Shown here piece by piece: positions 8,207 through 16,304 of a DNA stretch of 64,000 nt. The position numbers and the translations under genes are program-made. The notes beneath the pieces were generated by a model. That model had not been told where the DNA came from, did no database searches, and saw only the letters and a program-made list of their open reading frames with translations. How positions within the stretch are numbered: position 1 is the stretch's first letter; every line of letters starts with the position of its first letter. The DNA comes from an uncultured Bacteroides sp. (lineage in GTDB: Bacteria; Bacteroidota; Bacteroidia; Bacteroidales; Bacteroidaceae), in the NCBI GenBank assembly GCA_949289295.1, contig CASENM010000025.1, positions 1 to 64,000 on the forward strand, written 5' to 3'.

Positions 8207-9322
8207 ATGATTGTCGGAATCAATCTCATAGCATTAAATGCCCATAATGGTACAGGTCCTTTCACTTATATACAAAGAATGCTGACTCAAATGGGTAAAT
8301 ACAATGTTCAAGACTGTTCATTTATCGTTTATAAACAAAAACAAATTTCAGAAAACTATCTGGGAATACCCGATAACCTCAAAGTAACTTATGTAAATGT
8401 ACCTACTTTGGGAAACGGAATCAAACGGATTATTTTCGAACAAACGTTGTTCTATTTCTACATCAAAAAATGTGATGCCTTCTACAGCTATTGCACATCA
8501 ATGCCCTTATTTGTCCATACAAAAAGATATTTCACACTTCATGACGTTTATTTTCTAAGCTTTAAACGCAGATACGGAAAATATAAAACAATGTATCTGA
8601 AATGGATTACAAAAAAATATATCAGACAAAGCGATAAAGTATTGACTGTCTCTGAATACAGCAAAAATGAAATTTGTGAATTGCTGAATATAAACAGAGA
8701 CAAAATATATGTCACATATAATTTTGTACTGCCTCCAACCGCATGCCTGAAGAATGTGCCGACAATAAAAGATACCGACGACAGAACAATAGACACTAAC
8801 ATTAAATTTTTCCTGTATGTAGGAAGTCTACAGCCAGGTAAAAACATAGAGGGAATGGTAAACGGGTTTGAATCATTTCTGGAGCACGATTCAGACTGGC
8901 ATCTGATAATAGTGGGGCGGCCTACTCATAAAGGAAAAGAAATAATTGATTTTCTGAAAGACAAAAAGAATATATCTTATTTGGGTTATCAGCCGACAGA
9001 GGTAGTAAATTTTTTATTCAGCAAATGTCATGCAACCGTATTACTTTCATTCTGTGAGGGCTTTGGCATCCCACCTATAGAAGGCTTCTACTATGACAAA
9101 CCTGCCCTAGTGTCCAACCGGACAAGTTTGCCTGAAGTAGTAGGAGATGCTGGAATCAAAGTCAATCCGTATGACATCGCAGAAATTGCCGACGGATTTA
9201 AACAACTGGCAACACACAGACAAACTTATATTCCATTCATTAAAAATCAACTGAAAAAGTTTGATCCAAACAAGTCCGTCCAAACATTCATGGACACAAT
9301 CGGAATACCCTATTCAAAATAA
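8207..9322 (+). CDS. Family 4 (GT-B) glycosyltransferase
   Basis: A 371-residue GT-B fold enzyme of the glycosyl transferase group 1 type. The C-terminal half carries YVGSLQPGKNIEG (residue about 205), LIIVGRPTHKG, and the donor-binding FCEGFGIPPIEGF followed by SLPEVVGDAG. These features match mannosyl/rhamnosyl/glucosyl-type GT4 enzymes that use nucleotide sugars and retain configuration. It begins 11 bases after the polymerase gene. One of four sugar transferases here, consistent with a repeat unit of four or five sugars if the priming sugar is added by an enzyme encoded elsewhere (inference). Confidence 0.88.
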   Translation: MIVGINLIALNAHNGTGPFTYIQRMLTQMGKYNVQDCSFIVYKQKQISENYLGIPDNLKVTYVNVPTLGNGIKRIIFEQTLFYFYIKKCDAFYSYCTSMPLFVHTKRYFTLHDVYFLSFKRRYGKYKTMYLKWITKKYIRQSDKVLTVSEYSKNEICELLNINRDKIYVTYNFVLPPTACLKNVPTIKDTDDRTIDTNIKFFLYVGSLQPGKNIEGMVNGFESFLEHDSDWHLIIVGRPTHKGKEIIDFLKDKKNISYLGYQPTEVVNFLFSKCHATVLLSFCEGFGIPPIEGFYYDKPALVSNRTSLPEVVGDAGIKVNPYDIAEIADGFKQLATHRQTYIPFIKNQLKKFDPNKSVQTFMDTIGIPYSK

Positions 9323-9358
9323 CATTAGACCCAACTTCAATATCAGTATTACAAAGTT

Positions 9359-10450
9359 ATGAAATTCGGCATTATCACTCATTATGACGTACACAATCAC
9401 GGCGCTTTACTGCAGTTAAACGCATTAGTACAAATACTTTCTTTACAAAAGATAACAGCTTATGCCCTGCAATTCGACAAGAACTACGATTTCTTGGGTG
9501 TAGATCTTAAAAATAAATATAACATAAGCATTAAGTCCGTCACTTTTTATTTGAACTATCTGAAAGAGCAAGGTCTGAAAAAGACACTTTTCAATATAAA
9601 AAAGAAAAAGATATTGGAACTGTTCAAACAACAACAACACCTGATAGGAGGCTATTATACCAATGAAAATGATTTAGATGCAACCGTTATAGGAAGTGAT
9701 GAAGTTTTTGCCCTCCATACCGGCCCCACCCCCATATTCTTCGGACATGCACGCACTTGCGATTTCGCATTCTCATATGCCGGCAGCTTTGGTCCGACTA
9801 ACCTTGAAGACATAAAAAAAATGCACTGCCTCCCCTTTGTGACAAGTGGATTAAAATCATTAAACGGAATATCTGTAAGAGACAACAATTCCGCTAGAAT
9901 CGTTGAAGAGCTGACCGGTAAGAAACCTATTTTGGTATGCGACCCTGTCATTCTTTACGGCTACAAAGAAGAATTGTCACAAGATTACCCCGTTAATCTG
10001 CCTCCCTACATTCTGGTATATGCCTATGACAAAAACATGAACCAGCCAAAAGAAATTGAGGCTATCCAAGAATTCGCAAAAAGCCATCAGCTAAAAATTG
10101 TCTCAGCCGGATTCTACCACAAATGGTGCGACTATAACATAAATGCCGATCCGATAAACCTGCTGCATTATTTTGCCAACGCACAATATGTGATAACAGA
10201 TACTTTCCATGGCAGTGTAATGTCTATCATCACAAACAAACAAATGGCTGTCATCACACGAAATAACAGTAACAAACTATATAACTTATTACAAGAATAC
10301 GGTCTGACCGACAGGATAACAGACAATGAACTTAAATTTGACAAAATATTCAGCCACATGGTCGACTTTGACAAAGTTAACAAAGAGATTGAAAGCCGAA
10401 GGGCGCAATCAATGTCTTTCCTTTCTGATATGATAAAGCAAATCCAATAA
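9359..10450 (+). CDS. Polysaccharide pyruvyl transferase family protein (second copy)
   Basis: A 363-residue PS_pyruv_trans family member. The N-terminal HNHGALLQLNALVQIL corresponds to the NYGG...LQ motif of the first copy. VIGSDEVFAL and TDTFHGSVMS near residues 105 and 280 are the other family landmarks. The stop codon shares one base with the ATG of the following FrhB-type gene (TAATG), so the two are translationally coupled. Similarity to the first copy looks distant, so this is not a recent duplication; the two may act on different sugars. Reaction with phosphoenolpyruvate is known for the family, not shown here. Confidence 0.86.
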   Translation: MKFGIITHYDVHNHGALLQLNALVQILSLQKITAYALQFDKNYDFLGVDLKNKYNISIKSVTFYLNYLKEQGLKKTLFNIKKKKILELFKQQQHLIGGYYTNENDLDATVIGSDEVFALHTGPTPIFFGHARTCDFAFSYAGSFGPTNLEDIKKMHCLPFVTSGLKSLNGISVRDNNSARIVEELTGKKPILVCDPVILYGYKEELSQDYPVNLPPYILVYAYDKNMNQPKEIEAIQEFAKSHQLKIVSAGFYHKWCDYNINADPINLLHYFANAQYVITDTFHGSVMSIITNKQMAVITRNNSNKLYNLLQEYGLTDRITDNELKFDKIFSHMVDFDKVNKEIESRRAQSMSFLSDMIKQIQ

Positions 10451-11649
10451 TGAATATTACAGATTCAAATAATCTGCATACATGCACAAGTTGTCAGATG
10501 TGTGCAGCGGTCTGTCCTAAAGGAGCGATTGATATCCAATTGGACCGAGATGGCTTTTATAGGCCAATATTGAACAGCGAATTATGCATCAACTGTAGCT
10601 TGTGTACGAAAGTCTGCTACAAATATTCATCCGTGAACAAGACAGACGAATCGGATTTTCCCGCACTGGAAGTATGGGCAGCTACAGCCAAAAACGAAAA
10701 TATACTATCCGATACCACGTCAGGAGGCGTTGCTGATATTCTAGCACAAGAATTAATCAGGCAGGGGTATATTTGTTGTGGCGTGGTTTATAATTACGAC
10801 GAGAACAGAGCGGAAAACCGGATTGCACAGACCAGAGAAGAAACGTTTGGGTTCAGAGGTTCAAAATATATACAATCATATACGTATCCTGCATTTAAAG
10901 AACTTCTCTCAAAACCAGCTTCACAAAAAATTGCCGTATTCGGAACGCCATGCCATATTTTTGCCGTAGACCAATTTCTCACACTAAAGAAAAGGCGTGA
11001 AAAGGCTATTTTAGTCGACTTCTATTGTCATGGTTGCCCGTCTTTCAATGTATGGAAAAAATATGCTGAAGAAAAATTCAAAACCTTCAACAAATTATCA
11101 TCCGTCAAATTCCGGAGCAAGCAAAGAGGATGGGGGAATTATTGCATAGAAGCACATGACAGCCGGCACTGCTATATCAGTCCGCTCACCAATGATTCAT
11201 TTTATACACTTTTCTTTTCCGACCATATCTTAAATGAAAGTTGCCATACATGCGAATTGAGAAGTACCTTAAAATACACCGACATCAGACTCGGAGACTT
11301 TTGGGGGAAATTATACGATTTCAATAAAAAAGGAGTTTCAATCGTCACTCCCGTCACCCAATCCGGAAAAGCTCTTTTTGAAAAAATAAAAAATGACTTT
11401 ACTATCCGCAAGCACAAACAAAATGAGGTAATACCTTACCAGAGCTGGGGAAAAGTCTATTCTCCCGACATGCAATTACGAACATATCTTTTGTCCGAAC
11501 TTGCCAAAGAAAATAGCACACTCAAAGATATAACAAAATACTATCGTTCAAACCTCTCATTCCGGAAGAAACTTAAAATGACAATTAAAAACTTTATATT
11601 ACACTTACCACCGTTTGCAACATCCATAATCAAAAGAATATATCACTAA
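10450..11649 (+). CDS. FrhB-type iron-sulfur protein (second copy)
   Basis: A 399-residue homologue of the product at 2795. Two 4Fe-4S motifs are visible at the N-terminus (CTSCQMCAAVCP and CINCSLCTKVCY). TSGGVADILAQEL, FGTPCHIFAVDQFL and FYCHGCPSFNVW are the equivalents of the FrhB core motifs. Its gene begins on the last base of the pyruvyl transferase stop, so the transferase-FrhB pair is a coupled module, inverted in gene order relative to 2795/4018. The electron donor and substrate are unknown. Confidence 0.86.
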   Translation: MNITDSNNLHTCTSCQMCAAVCPKGAIDIQLDRDGFYRPILNSELCINCSLCTKVCYKYSSVNKTDESDFPALEVWAATAKNENILSDTTSGGVADILAQELIRQGYICCGVVYNYDENRAENRIAQTREETFGFRGSKYIQSYTYPAFKELLSKPASQKIAVFGTPCHIFAVDQFLTLKKRREKAILVDFYCHGCPSFNVWKKYAEEKFKTFNKLSSVKFRSKQRGWGNYCIEAHDSRHCYISPLTNDSFYTLFFSDHILNESCHTCELRSTLKYTDIRLGDFWGKLYDFNKKGVSIVTPVTQSGKALFEKIKNDFTIRKHKQNEVIPYQSWGKVYSPDMQLRTYLLSELAKENSTLKDITKYYRSNLSFRKKLKMTIKNFILHLPPFATSIIKRIYH

Positions 11650-11652
11650 TCT

Positions 11653-12459
11653 ATGAAATTTTCAGTACTCTTATCCATCTATATAAAAGAACAACCTGTC
11701 TATCTAAAAGAGAGCCTTGACAGTTTATTCAAACAAACCCTACCTCCCGATGAGATTGTTCTGGTCAAAGACGGACCACTGACACCTGAATCGGACAAAG
11801 TCATTACAGAGTATCAGTCGCAACATCCGACATTAAAAGTGATACCTTTATCCAAAAACCAAGGATTAGGAAAAGCGTTGAATGAAGGGCTGAAACATTG
11901 TTCATACGACTTGATTGCACGAATGGACACAGACGACATAGCCAAGCCTGACCGATTTGAAAAGCAAATAAAGGTATTCCAAGAGCATCCGGAAATAGAC
12001 ATCTGCAGCGCGTGGATTGAAGAGTTTGAAGGGACTCCGGATAATATACTTGCCACCAGAAAGCTCCCGGAAACACACGAAGAGATACTGAAATACGCCA
12101 AACATCGGTGCCCGATAAACCATCCGGTTGTGATGTACAAGAAAAGTGCGGTACTCAAAGCTGGAGGCTATAATGGCTTTCCAGAAGATTACCGTCTGTG
12201 GATCAACATGCTGATGACTGGAGCCAGATTCTACAACATACAGGAAAGCCTGCTTTATTTCCGCTTCTCGAGTGCAATGGTAAAACGGAGAGGAGGATGG
12301 AAATACGCCATGGCCGATGCCAAATCACAATGGGATTTCTACAGGACAGGCTTTCTTAACCTGCCTGACTTGATTTATAACATCACAGTCAGAATATCGG
12401 TCAGAATAGTTCCTAATTCGTTACGCTCATTCATCTACAAGAAATTTTTGAGAAACTAG
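11653..12459 (+). CDS. Family 2 glycosyltransferase (C)
   Basis: A 268-residue GT2 enzyme of the short AmsE/WcaA-like type. It has FSVLLSIYIKEQPVYLKESL at the start, VLVKDGPL, NQGLGKALNEGLKHC, and the metal-binding motif MDTDDIAKPDRFE (residue about 95). The C-terminal half has CPINHPVVMYKKS and EDYRLWINML, typical of this subgroup (galactosyl- or rhamnosyl-type transferases). It starts three bases after the FrhB stop. Last sugar transferase of the operon. Confidence 0.88.
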   Translation: MKFSVLLSIYIKEQPVYLKESLDSLFKQTLPPDEIVLVKDGPLTPESDKVITEYQSQHPTLKVIPLSKNQGLGKALNEGLKHCSYDLIARMDTDDIAKPDRFEKQIKVFQEHPEIDICSAWIEEFEGTPDNILATRKLPETHEEILKYAKHRCPINHPVVMYKKSAVLKAGGYNGFPEDYRLWINMLMTGARFYNIQESLLYFRFSSAMVKRRGGWKYAMADAKSQWDFYRTGFLNLPDLIYNITVRISVRIVPNSLRSFIYKKFLRN

Positions 12460-12503
12460 AATCAGATCAACTTATATTTTAAAACCATAAAAATCACAAA
12501 CAA

Positions 12504-13607
12504 ATGACAGAACAGAACAACAACCATATCACCAATAATCAGAACAAGGGTGAAGAAATTGATTTAATTGCTTTATTCAAACAGCTGTTCGACAATCGGA
12601 AGAAAATATTCAAAGCTGCCGGCATTGGTATAATAATAAGTCTAATTATCGGTTTCAGCCTTCCCAGAGAATATCGTGTAGAAGTGTTGCTTTCTCCTGA
12701 ATCAGGAACAAACGCAACAGGAAGTATTGCCAGTCTGGCTTCCATGTTTGGTGTGAGTGGAATGTCCGGAGTGAACGAAGATGCGCTTAATGTCACGTTA
12801 TTCCCTGAAATCATCAAAACTACACCCTTTCTTCTTGAGATGTTCGAAACACCAGTCAGGACCAGTGATGATGAAACTATGACACTCTACGAATATCTAG
12901 ATGTACAAAGCAAGCCATGGTGGAGCGTTTTATTTCCCCGAACAATCATCGACAACATTTCTTCTCTCTTCAAAGAGGATGAAATGAACGAAGACGAAAC
13001 AATCGACTCATTCAAACTGACCAAAGAGCAAAGCAAAAGAATCAAAATGCTGCAGGAAACGATCAGTGCAGAAATCGACAAAAAAACAAACATAACAAAA
13101 ATAAGTGTCACGCTGCAGGATCCTCTGGCCGCCGCACTGGTAGCAGACAGTGCAGTAGTCAAGCTCCAACGCTACATCACGGACTATCGTACACGTAAAG
13201 CACAAGAAGACTATGACTACCTGACAAACATGACGAAAGAAACGGAACAAGATTATATCAATGCCCAGCAAAAATATTCCCAATTTATGGACGCAAACCG
13301 GAATGTAAATCTTCAGTCCATGAAAATGGAAGCGGAACGTCTGCAAAAAGCAGCTTCTACAGCATATCAGATTTACAGCCAAATGGAAACACAACGTCAA
13401 CTGGCCCGTGCCAAAGTGCAGGAAGCCAAACCAATCTTTGCAGTAGTGGAACCTGCCACCGTACCGCTCATTCCTTCATCTCCCCGAAAAATGATCATTC
13501 TAATCGTATTTGTATTTCTGGCTGTAGCTATAGAGTCCGGTTGGATTCTTTTTGGCAAAGAGCTTTGGAAGGATTTCAAGACTGAGATGAAAAAAACTCA
13601 GAGATAA
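12504..13607 (+). CDS. wzz: Chain-length determinant (Wzz/GumC-like) protein without kinase domain
   Basis: A 367-residue polysaccharide co-polymerase. A membrane helix at about residues 38-55 precedes the conserved PREYRVEVLLSPES. A long periplasmic coiled-coil region follows, then a Pro-rich segment (VEPATVPLIPSSPRK) just before the second membrane helix (about 330-350). This Wzz topology sets polymer length together with Wzy. It stops shortly after the second helix, so there is no cytoplasmic tyrosine kinase domain as in Wzc, and no separate kinase, phosphatase or Wza gene lies in the locus. Last gene before a strong terminator. Confidence 0.86.
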   Translation: MTEQNNNHITNNQNKGEEIDLIALFKQLFDNRKKIFKAAGIGIIISLIIGFSLPREYRVEVLLSPESGTNATGSIASLASMFGVSGMSGVNEDALNVTLFPEIIKTTPFLLEMFETPVRTSDDETMTLYEYLDVQSKPWWSVLFPRTIIDNISSLFKEDEMNEDETIDSFKLTKEQSKRIKMLQETISAEIDKKTNITKISVTLQDPLAAALVADSAVVKLQRYITDYRTRKAQEDYDYLTNMTKETEQDYINAQQKYSQFMDANRNVNLQSMKMEAERLQKAASTAYQIYSQMETQRQLARAKVQEAKPIFAVVEPATVPLIPSSPRKMIILIVFVFLAVAIESGWILFGKELWKDFKTEMKKTQR

Positions 13608-13672
13608 ATTGAGTATCCATGACATTCTGAGTAATTACAGAAAGACATTGGTTTAGGCTCATATAGGTCACC

Positions 13673-13726
13673 GCACCGGAATCAGTAAAAAATCAATAGA
13701 AATTATACTGATTCCGGTGCTTTTTT
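13673..13726 (+). terminator. Intrinsic terminator after the capsule biosynthesis operon
   Basis: GCACCGGAATCAGTA (13673-13687) pairs perfectly over 15 bp with TACTGATTCCGGTGC (13706-13720), followed by six T residues. It separates wzz from the wzi operon. Confidence 0.92.
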
Positions 13727-13727
13727 G

Positions 13728-13735
13728 TACATTTG
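13728..13735 (+). promoter_or_regulatory. -7 box for the wzi operon
   Basis: TACATTTG fits TAnnTTTG and lies directly after the terminator U-tract, 23 bases before the ATG at 13759. No good -33 TTTG is visible at the right spacing because that position is inside the terminator stem. Confidence 0.45.
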
Positions 13736-13758
13736 AACTCAACTAAACAATCTTGCCG

Positions 13759-15246
13759 ATGAAAAGACGAATATTAATGACCGCTATCGTACTGCTGACG
13801 GGTACTGCTTTATACGCACAACTCGGCACTGAACTGAAATACAGAGTGGAAACGGGTGTCACCGCCGGTGGAGGCACCTATGCACCGCTCTGGTTTACCG
13901 CCAACCGATACGGACTGGCCAGTTCGAAGCCCAACTCGGGTTATCTGCGAGCCGGAATCGCTTACGAAAAAGAACTGAAAAGAAACTGGAATATCGCTGC
14001 CGGAATGGATCTGGCAGGTGCCATAAACCATGAAAAAGGATTCAACGTACAACAACTCTATGCGGACCTGTCGTGGAAGGTGCTGACACTGAGCATCGGC
14101 ATCAAAGAACGACCAGGATTTCCGCTGGAAAAGAATACGTCATTGAGCAGCGGCATGATGGTGGAAGGACCAAACGCACACCCGATTCCACAAATACGGG
14201 TAGAGATGCCTGAATTCTGGAATGTACCAGGCACTAAAGGATGGTTCGCATTCAAAGGGCATATCGCATACGGCTCGTTTGCGGAATATGAATGGCAGCG
14301 TGACCGCGTGAATGCAGGACAGTATTTTACCGAAGGAGTGCTTTATCACAGCAAATCACTGATGTTGCGCTTCGGCAATAAGGAAAAATTTCCGCTAGAG
14401 TTTGAAGTGGGAATCCTCATGGCGGCGCAGTTCGGAGGAAACCGCTACCAGAAGATGGAGGACGGAACAGTGCGTCTGGACGTAGACATGCCAGACAATC
14501 TGAAAGCTTACTGGAAAGCGTTCTTTCCCCAGACAGGAGGATCAGATACACCGGAAGGTGAACAGGTAAACGTAGAAGGCAACCATCTGGGAAGCTGGAA
14601 CTTCGCACTGAACTATTATGTGGGTGACTGGAAGTTCAGAGTCTATCTGGAACATTACTTCGAGGACACTTCGGAGATGTTCTGGGAATACGGAAGATGG
14701 AAGGACGGACAACTGGGACTGGAAATCACCTTTCCGAAAAACCGATGGGTGACTTCAGCCGTATATGAGGTACTTGGTACAAAAGACCAGGCCGGCCCGT
14801 TGCTGTTCGACAGCTTCTGGGGACAGTTCCCGGAATACCAAATCAGCAGTAATGACAATTACTACAACCATTATATCTACGGAGGATGGCAATATATGGG
14901 TATGGGAATGGGAAATCCTCTCCTGCCCGGACCTCTCTACAACGAAAGTCACTCCATCAGTTTCCGGAGCAACCGTGTGAGAGCACAACATGTGGGACTG
15001 TCGGGCAATCCTTCGGATGAATGGAGCTACAGAATGCTGATTTCGTTTGCACGTCATTGGGGCACCTACAACAATCCTCTTGACAAGCAACGGAAGCAAT
15101 TCAGTTCTCTTTATGAAGCCACCTATTCACCGAACTGGGCAAGCGGATGGAGTGCATCGGTTGCACTGGGACTTGACAGAGGGAATTATTTGGGAAATTC
15201 TGCCGGAGGTATGCTGACCATAAAAAAAACCGGAATCATTTTTTAA
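13759..15246 (+). CDS. wzi: Capsule assembly protein Wzi family, outer membrane
   Basis: A 495-residue protein with a signal peptide (MKRRILMTAIVLLTG...LYAQ). The Wzi features follow: GGGTYAPLWFTANRYGL near the mature N-terminus, GIKERP, and alternating amphipathic strands ending in an aromatic terminal strand (KKTGIIF), as in an outer-membrane beta-barrel. Wzi-type proteins bind capsule at the cell surface. I used ATG 13759; a TTG two codons earlier is in frame but unnecessary. It is the first gene after the terminator and probably has its own promoter, so surface anchoring may be expressed separately from polymer synthesis. Confidence 0.85.
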   Translation: MKRRILMTAIVLLTGTALYAQLGTELKYRVETGVTAGGGTYAPLWFTANRYGLASSKPNSGYLRAGIAYEKELKRNWNIAAGMDLAGAINHEKGFNVQQLYADLSWKVLTLSIGIKERPGFPLEKNTSLSSGMMVEGPNAHPIPQIRVEMPEFWNVPGTKGWFAFKGHIAYGSFAEYEWQRDRVNAGQYFTEGVLYHSKSLMLRFGNKEKFPLEFEVGILMAAQFGGNRYQKMEDGTVRLDVDMPDNLKAYWKAFFPQTGGSDTPEGEQVNVEGNHLGSWNFALNYYVGDWKFRVYLEHYFEDTSEMFWEYGRWKDGQLGLEITFPKNRWVTSAVYEVLGTKDQAGPLLFDSFWGQFPEYQISSNDNYYNHYIYGGWQYMGMGMGNPLLPGPLYNESHSISFRSNRVRAQHVGLSGNPSDEWSYRMLISFARHWGTYNNPLDKQRKQFSSLYEATYSPNWASGWSASVALGLDRGNYLGNSAGGMLTIKKTGIIF

Positions 15247-15261
15247 ATAACTGACAAGGAC

Positions 15262-15705
15262 ATGAAACGGAATCTATATCTCAGTATCTGTCTGTTTATG
15301 GCAGTGCTGGCATTGGGAGGATGCAAGAAAGCTCCCATCAATCCTGACATAGAAGGACACTGGCAACTGCTGGAATTCACGACCAAGGCGGACGGACAGA
15401 CCCATGAATGTGAACGGATTTACTACAGCATCCAGCTTTGGGTGATAGAAGTGAAAGAAAAGCAGGGTTCTTTAGGACTAACCCCTTTCCAAGGCCGCTA
15501 TAATTATGATGAGGCAGAAAATATGATTCGAATAAAAGACCTGAGCACGTACGATGTGCCGGAACTTTCACGCCCTGCAGAGGTATGGGAATTGCTACCA
15601 TACGGTCTGAACTGCACAAATCCGACCTTTGAGGTTGTAAGTGTAGACAAGCGCTGGATGACTCTGGAATCAGATTATGCAATTCTCAAATTCAAGAAAT
15701 TCTGA
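15262..15705 (+). CDS. Small lipocalin-like lipoprotein
   Basis: A 147-residue exported lipoprotein. The signal peptide ends in a lipobox, LALGGC (Cys20). The mature part starts with IEGHWQLLEFTT and runs through several predicted beta strands to a final strand ILKFKKF, the pattern of lipocalin/calycin-like small lipoproteins common in Bacteroides. It lies 15 bases after wzi and 5 bases before the UpxY-like gene, so it is part of the same operon. A role in capsule attachment is suggested only by context. Confidence 0.7.
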   Translation: MKRNLYLSICLFMAVLALGGCKKAPINPDIEGHWQLLEFTTKADGQTHECERIYYSIQLWVIEVKEKQGSLGLTPFQGRYNYDEAENMIRIKDLSTYDVPELSRPAEVWELLPYGLNCTNPTFEVVSVDKRWMTLESDYAILKFKKF

Positions 15706-15710
15706 CCAAT

Positions 15711-16220
15711 ATGGATAAAGACGAACATTGGTACGCCCTTTATGTGAGGATGCACCATGAAAAGAAAACAGCTGCTAAACTGGATACACTTGGTATAACT
15801 AATTATCTGCCAGTGCAGGAGGTTGTCAGACAATGGAGTGACAGAAAAAAGAAACTGATTGCTGTGGTAATTCCGATGATGATATTCGTACGTACAAATG
15901 AACAAGGACGACTGGACTTAATCAGAAATATACCGGCTATCACAGGATGTCTGACGGACAGAAGCACACATCGTCCGGCAGTCATCAGAGATGAAGAGAT
16001 GAATCGATTTAAATTTATGCTGGATTTCTCGGAAAAGACAGTTCACTTCATCGACAAGCCGTTAGCCCCAGGTGATAAGGTAAAAGTAATCAAAGGCCCG
16101 TTAGCCGGACTGGAAGGCGAACTGATTTGTCTGGACAACAAATCAGAAATTGTCGTAAGAATAAACCAATTGGGATCAGCCTCAGTAGAGATTCCAGGGG
16201 GCTATGTAGAAAAAATATAG
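15711..16220 (+). CDS. upxY: UpxY-type NusG paralogue (transcription antiterminator)
   Basis: A 169-residue protein. The NusG N-terminal domain is seen in HWYALYVRMHHEKKTAAKL, IPMMIFVRTNE and the VIRDEEMNRF linker. The C-terminal KOW domain is PGDKVKVIKGPLAGLEGEL (about 123-141) plus a strand ending in VEIPGGYVEKI. UpxY proteins act in cis at the 5' leader of their own capsule operon to prevent premature termination. Here the gene is the last of the locus, about 14.4 kb downstream of the first biosynthesis gene and in the wzi unit. UpxZ, its usual partner, is absent. Confidence 0.85.
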   Translation: MDKDEHWYALYVRMHHEKKTAAKLDTLGITNYLPVQEVVRQWSDRKKKLIAVVIPMMIFVRTNEQGRLDLIRNIPAITGCLTDRSTHRPAVIRDEEMNRFKFMLDFSEKTVHFIDKPLAPGDKVKVIKGPLAGLEGELICLDNKSEIVVRINQLGSASVEIPGGYVEKI

Positions 16221-16237
16221 GAAGGAAAAGGTATAAA

Positions 16238-16285
16238 GAGGCTGTCTCATATTTTAATCGCCAGAATTTAATTTGAGACAGCCTC
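16238..16285. terminator. Terminator between upxY and the PBP1A gene
   Basis: GAGGCTGTCTCA (16238-16249) pairs with TGAGACAGCCTC (16274-16285). Read on the minus strand the hairpin is followed by a T-rich run (TTTATACCTTTT), so it best serves the PBP gene, but it sits between two convergent genes and could act both ways. Confidence 0.75.
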
Positions 16286-16304
16286 ATCACATTGAATCTT
16301 CCTT

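Noticed and set aside
13754..13759. TTG start two codons before the wzi ATG.
   Set aside because: The ATG gives a normal signal peptide and no extra residues are needed.
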